Shown here in pieces: positions 1 to 5,003 of a stretch of 7,438 bases of DNA; positions within the stretch are counted from its first letter, which is position 1; every line of letters begins with the position of its first letter. The translations under genes were made by a program, and so were the position numbers. The notes under the pieces are model-generated. The model had not been told where the DNA came from. It ran no database searches and saw only the letters and a program-made list of their open reading frames with translations. Where the stretch lies: NCBI GenBank assembly GCA_023409695.1, contig JAEYQZ010000277.1, positions 1 through 7,438 of the forward strand. Direction: 5' to 3'. The DNA is from Methanobacteriota archaeon. GTDB taxonomy: Archaea; Methanobacteriota; Methanobacteria; Methanobacteriales; Methanobacteriaceae.

Positions 1-150
1 TTTGGAGGGCCGTCGAAAAATCTCTGATTTTTCTGGGTTCGCGAAATTTTTAATTTCGCAGAACCGTCAAAAAATCTATGATTTTTTGGGCCGCAGAACA
101 TAGCTGGAGAAAAATGTTTACAAAATCTATGATTTTTTAAGGTTCTGCAT
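1..150. repeat. Tandem array of palindromic repeats, running off the left edge
   Basis: A repeat unit of 54 bases starts with CCGTC at 10-14 and again at 64-68. Each unit opens with a short hairpin: AAAAATCTCTGATTTTT at 16-32, and the same with loop TAT and one more pair at 69-87. A third, trimmed copy is at 122-136. The first unit also carries a second palindrome, GCGAAATT-TTT-AATTTCGC at 41-59. Its stem is extended by GGTTC (36-40) pairing with GAACC (61-65) around one bulged A. The second unit lacks this insert and goes straight from GGGCCGC to AGAAC. GCAGAAC at 93-99 is the reverse complement of GTTCTGC at 142-148, so the outer arms can also pair. The array begins mid-unit at base 1 and therefore probably continues leftwards. 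It could be a terminator cluster for convergent genes or an interspersed non-coding repeat; which one is not decidable here. Confidence 0.8.
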
Positions 151-151
151 G

Positions 152-172
152 TTTTTAGAAATTCTCTAAAAA
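152..172 (-). terminator. Short stem-loop downstream of the UPF0104-like gene
   Basis: TTTTTAGA (152-159) and TCTAAAAA (165-172) form a perfect 8-bp stem around a 5-base loop, about 50 bases after the stop codon of the minus-strand membrane protein gene. No long T run follows directly on the minus strand, but the palindromic array with its T-rich arms follows. A role in ending the minus-strand transcript is inferred from position and shape only. Confidence 0.4.
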
Positions 173-221
173 GTAGATATGATGATGTATTCATGAATAT
201 TTTAGGAAATTTGGATTGCTG

Positions 222-1241
222 TCAACTATCTTTACTGAAAATTTTGTCTACAACCCCTGTTCCAAAATAAGGAAGTACTGCAACGCCTATGATGGTGGTC
301 ATCCAGAATGATATCAGTCTTTCAACTATGGTTGCTGCGGCACTTATGGATGGTGGAACGCCTGCAGCAGAAAAGAGAATTATCATAACTCCGTCAACAG
401 CACCTAAACCTCCTGGAAGAAGTGGTATCATTCCAAGCAGGGTAGAAATTATGAAAACTTCTGCTATTAATATAAGTGATACTTCTGCGTTGAATGCGGA
501 AAATACAATATAAACTCTTAATATTTCGAAAATCCAGATTATAAAAGAAAGTGGGAGCCCATACATTAAAACATTTTTATCTTTTATCATGGTCCGCATA
601 CTGTTTTGAAAACCATGAATAACAGTTAATGCTTTTTCTTCAAGTGTACTGTGTTCTTTTCTAGAAAATCTTTTTATTACCTTTACAATCCATAATGTGG
701 CTTTTTTACCAAATTCTTTATTTAGGGACATGTATAATGCTATTAAAAATAGAATAAGCAGAGCTACAACTGCAATTATAAGGCCTATTACAACTAATAC
801 TGATAAACTCATAAACAAAACTAGGGAAATTATGGTTATAACTGCTAGAACCATAAAAGGAAACGTATCAAGCCCTCTATCTGCTATTACTGTCGCAAAA
901 GACTTTTCAAAGGAAGTATTTGAGTATTTACTTAAGATATATCCTCTTACAGGCTCTCCGCCTCCTCTGGCACTTGGAGTTAGGTTATTAACTGCCATTC
1001 CAACCATTAACATTGGGAGGAGATGAACTTTTTTAATGTTAATACCTACGGAATTCACATTTATTGCCCATCGTTGGGTCCAGAAACCATAAATTGCAAA
1101 CTGTATAAGTACTGCGAGAATTAAATACCATGGATTTGCTAATTCAACGGCACTTACAATTTTGCTTGGCCCTATAATCAGGACCATGGCTACAAGAATT
1201 CCAAATCCTACGAGTGATAAAATTAAAGTGCTATGTTTCAT
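222..1241 (-). CDS. LPG-synthase-TM / UPF0104 family integral membrane protein (flippase-like)
   Basis: A 339-residue polytopic membrane protein. The pattern TPSARGGGEPVRGY at residues 88-101, PGGLGAVDG at 276-284 and ERLISFW at 307-313 matches the family called UPF0104 or lysylphosphatidylglycerol synthase transmembrane region (PF03706). The bacterial enzyme has an additional cytosolic aminoacyl-transferase domain, which is absent here, so lysyl-PG synthesis is unlikely. Archaeal relatives, including the C-terminal half of haloarchaeal AglD, are linked to lipid-linked sugar or envelope work. Lipid translocation or glycolipid assembly is therefore plausible, but the substrate is unknown. About eight hydrophobic segments are visible, with a charged cytoplasmic stretch around residues 172-225. 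The frame can be extended to a TTG at 1280, which has no ribosome binding site. I prefer the ATG at 1241, which has a weak AGG 8-9 bases upstream and places the first helix at the usual distance. The gene follows the phosphodiesterase on the same strand across about 170 bases. Confidence 0.85.
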   Translation of the reverse strand: MKHSTLILSLVGFGILVAMVLIIGPSKIVSAVELANPWYLILAVLIQFAIYGFWTQRWAINVNSVGINIKKVHLLPMLMVGMAVNNLTPSARGGGEPVRGYILSKYSNTSFEKSFATVIADRGLDTFPFMVLAVITIISLVLFMSLSVLVVIGLIIAVVALLILFLIALYMSLNKEFGKKATLWIVKVIKRFSRKEHSTLEEKALTVIHGFQNSMRTMIKDKNVLMYGLPLSFIIWIFEILRVYIVFSAFNAEVSLILIAEVFIISTLLGMIPLLPGGLGAVDGVMIILFSAAGVPPSISAAATIVERLISFWMTTIIGVAVLPYFGTGVVDKIFSKDS

Positions 1242-1355
1242 AATTTTTGCCTGTATCTGATTTATACGCGTAAAATTCAAATATTAATTATATTTAATCT
1301 TCTAAATATCGTACATTCAATTAATTATACAGTTAATTTAAGATTTTTGATAATG

Positions 1356-1376
1356 TATATAACCTAGTATATAACT
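1356..1376 (-). promoter_or_regulatory. Candidate double TATA box for the UPF0104-like gene
   Basis: On the minus strand, GTTATATAC occurs twice, 12 bases apart, covering 1356-1376. Either could act as an archaeal box A, giving a start near 1330-1345 and a leader of about 90 bases before the ATG at 1241. A closer TATAAA (1261-1266) lies only about 22 bases from that ATG, slightly too close for a normal leaderless start. Assignment rests on motif resemblance in very AT-rich DNA. Confidence 0.35.
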
Positions 1377-1410
1377 TTTAAAATTCTTATGACTGAATTT
1401 TGATTAAGTA

Positions 1411-1893
1411 TTATAAAACAATAGTTTCATAGCTTAAATCTTCGGGATCGAGCAGCATGATGGTTTTTTTACCAGATAAATATCCGCATGTTTCCCCAGG
1501 ATTAACCATCATACATTTGCCTTCTTTAACTTCTAGTTTGTGGGTATGTCCGCGTATTACAATATCATAATTCCCACTTTTAACGAGAGCGGTTACAATA
1601 TCTTCGGTTGTGCCATGAATAATTGCAGTTTTCTTTCCATACAATTCAAGTTCTTGAAAATCGTCATGGTAACAAATACCTTTAAAAAAATGCCTTAAAC
1701 CGTCTCGTTCACCATCATTATTCCCAAAAACTGCTTTAAAATCAGCATTTAGATTTTTAATCTCTTTGGCAGTAAATGGTGAAATCATGTCTCCAGCATG
1801 TATCACTAATTCTACCTTAGCTTCATTGAAAAATTGGACGGCTTCCCTTATTGCAGGTAAATTATCATGTGAATCTGACATTATACCAATCAT
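1411..1893 (-). CDS. MJ0936/YfcE-type metallophosphoesterase
   Basis: A 160-residue calcineurin-fold phosphodiesterase. The metal-binding motifs are complete and in order: SDSHD with D7 and H9, HAGD at 32-35, GNND at 57-60, IIHG with H93, and GHTH at 115-118, followed by NPGE at 131-134. The sequence resembles Methanocaldococcus jannaschii MJ0936, a crystallised phosphodiesterase active on model substrates such as bis-p-nitrophenyl phosphate, over its whole length, down to the matching C-terminal EIVL/ETIVL. The natural substrate of this family is not known. The frame extends to an ATG at 1932 (173 residues), which has a GGA about 8 bases upstream. I prefer the ATG at 1893 because MJ0936 begins MKIGIMSD and this protein begins MIGIMSD, and because a TATA-like element lies about 27 bases before it. 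The protein is soluble with no signal peptide. It is divergent from the TRAM gene. Confidence 0.92.
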   Translation of the reverse strand: MIGIMSDSHDNLPAIREAVQFFNEAKVELVIHAGDMISPFTAKEIKNLNADFKAVFGNNDGERDGLRHFFKGICYHDDFQELELYGKKTAIIHGTTEDIVTALVKSGNYDIVIRGHTHKLEVKEGKCMMVNPGETCGYLSGKKTIMLLDPEDLSYETIVL

Positions 1894-1916
1894 ATTTTTA
1901 TTTATGTAAATAATCT

Positions 1917-1924
1917 GTATAAAA
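1917..1924 (-). promoter_or_regulatory. Candidate box A for a leaderless phosphodiesterase transcript
   Basis: Minus-strand TTTTATAC is centred about 27 bases upstream of the ATG at 1893, the normal box A to start distance in archaea. That would put the transcript start at or next to the ATG, consistent with no ribosome binding site there. The alternative is the symmetric TATA at 1979-1986 serving a start at the ATG at 1932. Confidence 0.35.
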
Positions 1925-1978
1925 TTGATCATTTTTTTCCAGTCAAAATCGATCTTTTTGAAATTATTAATAACAATA

Positions 1979-1986
1979 TTTATATA
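1979..1986 (+). promoter_or_regulatory. Box A promoter of the TRAM gene
   Basis: TTTATATA is an exact match to the archaeal TATA consensus (TTTAWATA). Counting 26-27 bases from its centre gives a predicted start near 2009, so the TRAM leader would be about 34 bases. The reverse complement TATATAAA could also serve the divergent phosphodiesterase from the ATG at 1932. Confidence 0.55.
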
Positions 1987-2007
1987 TCTCTAAAATAAAC
2001 AGTATTT

Positions 2008-2039
2008 TAAGCTAGTTTTTTAGCTTATTAGGATGTGAT
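2008..2039 (+). promoter_or_regulatory. Leader hairpin and ribosome binding site of the TRAM gene
   Basis: TAAGCTA (2008-2014) and TAGCTTA (2021-2027) form a perfect 7-bp stem around GTTTTT. Two bases later comes AGGATGTGAT (2030-2039), which differs by one base from the ideal AGGAGGTGAT complement of the 16S rRNA 3' end. Its GGATG core sits 7 bases before the TTG at 2043, which fixes that start. The predicted transcript start (about 2009) means the messenger would begin with this hairpin. Confidence 0.6.
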
Positions 2040-2042
2040 GAA

Positions 2043-2285
2043 TTGTTTAGAAATAATTACGGAAGAGATAATTTCTCAGATAAAGGACATTCATCTCCTA
2101 TTAATGTAGGGGATGAATACGATGTTAAAATTGAAGATGTTGGAAGAGATGGCGACGGAATCGCAAGAATAGAAGGATTTGTTGTCTTTGTATCAGGAGC
2201 AAAACTGGGCGATGAAGTTAAAATCAAAATTAACTCAACAAGAAGAAACTTCGGTTTTGCTGATATAGTTGAAGATGTTGAATAA
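2043..2285 (+). CDS. Small stand-alone TRAM-domain RNA-binding protein
   Basis: An 80-residue protein with a single TRAM domain covering residues about 21-78 (INVGDEYDVKIEDVGRDGDGI and what follows), preceded by a polar, glycine- and asparagine-containing tail of about 20 residues. The VGxxGDGIAR, FVVFVSGAxxGDEV and ADIVE elements are the usual TRAM strands and loops. In other archaea TRAM is often fused to tRNA-modifying enzymes, but methanogens also carry short single-domain forms. Studies of such proteins in Methanococcoides and Methanococcus support RNA binding and chaperone roles comparable to bacterial cold-shock proteins. That role is inferred here by family. The start is TTG, supported by a near-perfect ribosome binding site and by an in-frame stop upstream at 2013. 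It is transcribed alone, with a strong terminator after the stop. Confidence 0.92.
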   Translation: MFRNNYGRDNFSDKGHSSPINVGDEYDVKIEDVGRDGDGIARIEGFVVFVSGAKLGDEVKIKINSTRRNFGFADIVEDVE

Positions 2286-2287
2286 AC

Positions 2288-2356
2288 TTAAATTAAATTT
2301 AATTTAATTAATAAGTCATGAAAATAATGATTTTCACGACACTTCACTCTTTTTTT
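2288..2356 (+). terminator. Terminator after the TRAM gene
   Basis: A hairpin at 2315-2340 pairs GTCATGAAAAT with ATTTTCACGAC (11 bp with one mismatch, loop AATG). It is followed by a seven-T run at 2350-2356 and more T-rich DNA. Just upstream, between the stop and the hairpin, is a 20-bp perfect AT-only palindrome at 2288-2307. The order stop, hairpin, T run is that of an intrinsic terminator. Confidence 0.65.
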
Positions 2357-2597
2357 AATAATTAAACTTATTTTTTTGCATTTGATTGTTACTTGACAGT
2401 TAATTCCTATATTGGACTTAAATTTTAAAGTGTTACTAATTTCTATTATTAATAGTGACTTAAAGTAAAATTAGAATCCTATCTGTTTATAATCAAAAAT
2501 TACCTTAGTATTTTAATCATACTTTAATCTTCATATTTAATAGATAGTTGTTACATAACTGATACTACATGACTACGATGTAGGGGGTTATAACAAA
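2357..2597 (+). promoter_or_regulatory. Upstream region of the SPFH gene
   Basis: No open frame of note is present between the TRAM terminator and the SPFH start. TTTATAAT at 2486-2493 is the best box A candidate, which would give a leader of about 80 bases. CTATTA-T-TAATAG (2443-2455) is a small palindrome further upstream. CTACAT (2565-2570) pairs with ATGTAG (2578-2583) around a 7-base loop, and this hairpin ends on the first G of the ribosome binding site GGGGG (2583-2587), 10 bases before the ATG at 2598. The hairpin could therefore affect ribosome access. Confidence 0.4.
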
Positions 2598-3371
2598 ATG
2601 GCAGATCTCATAACGCTTTTTATTGTGGGAATTATAATTTTGATTATTTTGGGACTTTCAATACGTGTAGTAAATCAATATGAAAGAGGGGTGCATTTTA
2701 GGTTTGGTAGAGTAATAGGAGTTAAAGATCCTGGGTTGCGCCTTATTATTCCTGTAGTTGATAGACTGGATAAGGTATCTCTTAGGATTGTCACTATGCC
2801 TATTCCATCCCAGAGAATAATAACTCAGGACAATGTATCAATTGATGTGGCTGCAGTTGCATATTTTAAGGTTGTTAATGCATATGATGCAGTTGTTGCA
2901 ATTGAAAATTATAACAGAGCAGTTAACCAGATTGCTCAGACCACTATGAGAAATGTAATTGGACAATTCCTGTTGGATGATGTTTTATCTTCAACTTCAA
3001 AGATAAACGAAAGAATTAAGGAAATAATTGATAAACACAGCGAACCATGGGGCGTACAGGTTACTGCTGTAGAAATTAAAGATATCAATTTGCCTGAAAC
3101 AATGAGAAGGTCAATGGCAAGACAGGCTGAAGCAGAGAGGGAGAAAAGAGCTAAAATCATTTCTGCTGAAGGTGAATTCCTTTCAGCTCAAAAATTAGGT
3201 GATGCTGCAGATATAATAACTGCACACCCGATAGCACTTCAATTACGTAACTTACAGGTGTTACTTGAAATAGCAAGTGAGAAGAATTCTACCATAGTAT
3301 TCCCTGCAAGCTTCATGTCAACAGTTAGAGATTTAAGGGACTTCATGGAATCAGAGGTGAAGGGTAAATAA
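2598..3371 (+). CDS. Stomatin/slipin-type SPFH (band 7) membrane protein
   Basis: A 257-residue SPFH protein. A single hydrophobic segment at residues 5-25 anchors the N-terminus. VNQYERGVHFRFGRV at 25-39 and the DPGL turn at 44-47 (the conserved proline of stomatins) open the SPFH domain, which runs to about residue 175. A charged, alanine- and glutamate-rich helix at 168-205 (RRSMARQAEAEREKRAKI) is the usual coiled-coil oligomerisation segment, and the short C-terminal tail has the slipin-like IVFPASF. Slipins form membrane ring or cage assemblies and organise or protect membrane proteins. Archaeal slipins are commonly paired with an NfeD/STOPP serine protease that cleaves their C-terminus (Pyrococcus PH1510/PH1511). 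No such gene is next to this one: the neighbours are a TRAM gene and trkA, each separated by more than 300 bp. The ATG has GGGGG 10 bases upstream. Confidence 0.93.
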   Translation: MADLITLFIVGIIILIILGLSIRVVNQYERGVHFRFGRVIGVKDPGLRLIIPVVDRLDKVSLRIVTMPIPSQRIITQDNVSIDVAAVAYFKVVNAYDAVVAIENYNRAVNQIAQTTMRNVIGQFLLDDVLSSTSKINERIKEIIDKHSEPWGVQVTAVEIKDINLPETMRRSMARQAEAEREKRAKIISAEGEFLSAQKLGDAADIITAHPIALQLRNLQVLLEIASEKNSTIVFPASFMSTVRDLRDFMESEVKGK

Positions 3372-3719
3372 AAAATTAACTAATTATTTCTTTTATCTTT
3401 ATAAAAATAATTAAAATGTATTTTAAAATTGATTGAGCTACTATTTATCATAGTTTCATATGTAAGATTAAGTTACACTATGCAACTACTTTGTTCCTGT
3501 AGAATATACATCCTCGTGTCTATGATATGTATATCAACTTAGTGCATGCATTAAATTACAATAATGGCTAATTAACTTATATTTGGCGCTGAAAAATTTC
3601 AGTTTATGCCATTTACAATTCACCTGCTTGTAAGTTCAGTACGTGGAGATGATAGTTAAAAGTTTATTATTGGATATATATTTTTATAGTATGATGAGAA
3701 ATATTTGAAAGTCTAACGA
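3372..3719. other. Non-coding region between the SPFH and TrkA genes
   Basis: Part of a 424-bp gap without a credible gene; the longest frames are about 20 codons and lack ribosome binding sites. T-rich DNA at about 3386-3402 probably ends the SPFH transcript. The middle is less AT-rich and holds three structures: TGATAT-GT-ATATCA at 3523-3536, the palindrome TGCATGCA at 3543-3550, and a compound stem at 3585-3610 in which CTGAAA (3589-3594) and TTTCAG (3597-3602) are flanked by GGC and GCC. No tRNA, known riboswitch or C/D-box pair was recognised. Confidence 0.4.
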
Positions 3720-3727
3720 TTTAAATA
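3720..3727 (+). promoter_or_regulatory. Box A promoter of the TrkA gene
   Basis: TTTAAATA is an exact match to the archaeal TTTAWATA box. Its centre predicts a transcript start near 3750 and a leader of about 46 bases. The leader ends in AGGGG (3784-3788), placed 7 bases before the ATG at 3796. A second T/A-rich candidate lies at 3673-3690. Confidence 0.5.
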
Positions 3728-3795
3728 AATTAATCGAATTAACCATAAAAATATTATTTTAATATCCTTAAAATACTCATAATAGGGGCGTAAAG

Positions 3796-4446
3796 ATGTA
3801 TATAGTGATAATGGGTGCAGGAAGAGTTGGATTAAATCTTGCATCTAATTTAGTTAGTCGAGGGCACGATGTAACCCTCATTGAAAATGATGATAGCTTA
3901 TGCGGCAATGCAGCGGCTGAATTGGATGCATTAGTTATCTGCGGTAATGGTACTGATACAAAAACACTTGAAGAGGCAAATGTAAGTGAGGCAGATGTTT
4001 TTGTTGCAGCAACTGGAAATGACGAGGCAAATCTTCTTTCTTGTATACTTGTGAAACAATATAATATTCCTAAGATTATCGCAAGGTTAAGTAATCCCGA
4101 TCATGAGGAAGCATTTAAAAAAGTGGGAATTGATGATGTTATAAGTCCTGAGCTTACAGCAGCGGGTTACCTTGAAAAATTAATAACGAGGCCAAAGGTA
4201 GCTGACTTAATAGTTATTGGAAAAGGAGATGCTGAAATACTGGATCTTACAGTGAAAAATAGTAAGGTTATAGGAAAAAAAATCAGTGAAATTAACCCTA
4301 CAGATGACTATATAATTGTAGCTCTGTATAAGAATGGCGAGATAACTATTCCAAAGGAGAATATGGTTTTAAATGAAGGGGATAAAGTATCAATCCTCGT
4401 TAAAAACCGTGCTGTAAAAGATGTTGTGAAAACATTTACAAAATAA
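3796..4446 (+). CDS. trkA: TrkA/KtrA-type potassium uptake regulatory protein (RCK_N + RCK_C)
   Basis: A 216-residue cytosolic gating subunit for K+ transporters. The N-terminal RCK/Rossmann domain (about residues 1-120) has the dinucleotide loop GAGRVG at 7-12, an acidic residue ending strand 2 (E30 in TLIEND, suited to NAD(H) ribose binding), GNGTD at 50-54 and AATGNDEAN at 71-79. RCK_C follows at about 135-213. This is the single-unit length seen in KtrA and many archaeal TrkA proteins, half that of the duplicated E. coli TrkA. Such proteins form rings on TrkH/KtrB-type channels and open or close them in response to nucleotides. No TrkH gene is in the window, so the partner must be encoded elsewhere or this is an orphan regulator. 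The gene is a single-gene unit with a good ribosome binding site. It converges with the small membrane protein gene, whose stop lies 13 bases away. Confidence 0.93.
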   Translation: MYIVIMGAGRVGLNLASNLVSRGHDVTLIENDDSLCGNAAAELDALVICGNGTDTKTLEEANVSEADVFVAATGNDEANLLSCILVKQYNIPKIIARLSNPDHEEAFKKVGIDDVISPELTAAGYLEKLITRPKVADLIVIGKGDAEILDLTVKNSKVIGKKISEINPTDDYIIVALYKNGEITIPKENMVLNEGDKVSILVKNRAVKDVVKTFTK

Positions 4447-4450
4447 ATTC

Positions 4451-4476
4451 ATTATTTTTTTAGATTTTTTTGTCTT
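4451..4476 (+). terminator. T-rich terminator of trkA, overlapping the end of the convergent gene
   Basis: Two runs of seven T (4455-4461 and 4465-4471) follow the trkA stop within 25 bases. This resembles the T-tract termination signal of archaea and needs no hairpin. The second run lies inside the last codons of the minus-strand gene ending at 4460. Confidence 0.5.
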
Positions 4477-4660
4477 TAAGTATAATTAGGGCTACTATTT
4501 TGGTTATAACTAATAAAATAAATAGAATTATCACAGTAATGAATATCCATGTAACATTACCGGTTAGAGCCACGATAAGAAACACAATTACAATGAAAAA
4601 AGATATTCCTACTAATAATCCCAGTAAACTATTGCTGATTTTAGGGCTATTATCCTTCAT
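4460..4660 (-). CDS. Small two-helix membrane protein, copy B
   Basis: A 66-residue hydrophobic protein of unrecognised family. It has a short polar N-terminus (MKDNSPKIS), helix 1 at about residues 12-34, a short NVTW-containing turn, helix 2 at about 38-61 and a basic tail ending KDKKI. Its start, length and N-terminal pattern MKD....I.N.LL match the protein encoded directly upstream, so the two look like products of a tandem duplication. The frame extends to an ATG at 4681 and a TTG at 4690. I choose the ATG at 4660 because of that alignment and because GTGATC, a piece of the ribosome-binding consensus, ends 5 bases before it. With this start the gap to the upstream gene is 10 bases, so the two are very likely co-transcribed and coupled. 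Function is unknown. Confidence 0.7.
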   Translation of the reverse strand: MKDNSPKISNSLLGLLVGISFFIVIVFLIVALTGNVTWIFITVIILFILLVITKIVALIILKDKKI

Positions 4661-4670
4661 CAAGTGATCA

Positions 4671-4871
4671 CTATCTTTCATATTTACCAATTTTGCCTGC
4701 TACAAATGCAAACATCAAAGCAAAAACAATAATTCCTCCAATTATGCCCACAATTTGACCTGCTACTACACTTAAAACTAAATATACGATTACAGCAAAT
4801 ACGAAAGCTCCCAATATAACTGCTGCCAGGAGTTCATTACCAATTTGGCCTTTTTCATCTTTCATTGCCAT
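4671..4871 (-). CDS. Small two-helix membrane protein, copy A
   Basis: A 66-residue membrane protein of unrecognised family. The polar N-terminus MAMKDEKGQIGNE is followed by helix 1 at about residues 14-37 and a glycine-rich helix 2 at about 40-60 (VGIIGGIIVFALMFAFVAG), ending KIGKYER. No catalytic motif is visible, and the small residues in helix 2 suggest tight helix packing or oligomerisation. The ATG at 4871 and another at 4865 (residue 3) are both possible; the second aligns exactly with the start of copy B. No ribosome binding site precedes either, and a TATA box lies about 26 bases upstream of 4871, which fits leaderless translation. The UbiA gene lies upstream across 132 bases. Confidence that it is a real gene comes from the hydrophobic pattern, the duplicated neighbour and the promoter. 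Confidence 0.72.
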   Translation of the reverse strand: MAMKDEKGQIGNELLAAVILGAFVFAVIVYLVLSVVAGQIVGIIGGIIVFALMFAFVAGKIGKYER

Positions 4872-4893
4872 GTTGTTATTTTTAAATACCAGA

Positions 4894-4901
4894 ATATATA
4901 A
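4894..4901 (-). promoter_or_regulatory. Candidate box A for the small membrane protein pair
   Basis: Minus-strand TTATATAT is preceded by an A-rich stretch (AAAAAGTA) resembling a BRE. The centre is about 26 bases from the ATG at 4871, so transcription would begin at or next to that ATG. Confidence 0.45.
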
Positions 4902-5003
4902 TACTTTTTACAATATTTATCATAATTATTCTAATTCTGAATTTAATTTATTAGTTTAAATAGAAAACTCTTATAACCATATTTGATTAATTACACTTAT
5001 TTA

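Noticed and set aside
2..103. An open plus-strand frame across the palindromic array, ending in TAG at 101-103
   Set aside because: The 54-base unit is divisible by three, so the frame stays open as a by-product of the repeat. No start is visible and the residues simply repeat the palindromes. A protein tail entering from the left cannot be fully excluded.
1..150. CRISPR array
   Set aside because: The units are contiguous and contain no unique spacers; the variation is in palindrome loops and one insert, not in spacer sequences.
289..513. Plus-strand frame opposite the UPF0104-like gene
   Set aside because: It lies wholly antisense to a well-supported membrane protein, has no ribosome binding site and no recognisable domain.
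697..1026. Plus-strand frame of 109 codons opposite the UPF0104-like gene
   Set aside because: Antisense shadow of hydrophobic codons; no family resemblance.
2936..3160. Minus-strand frame inside the SPFH gene
   Set aside because: Antisense to the conserved SPFH core, without start signals.
3606..3659. A 17-codon frame starting ATGCCATTT in the gap before trkA
   Set aside because: No ribosome binding site and far too short to support without conservation.
3691..3697. ATGATGA resembling a C box of a C/D small RNA
   Set aside because: No matching D box (CTGA) at a suitable distance downstream and no D'/C' pair.
4470..4667. Plus-strand frame opposite small membrane protein B
   Set aside because: The minus-strand frame has a paralogue, two clear helices and operon context; the plus-strand one has none.
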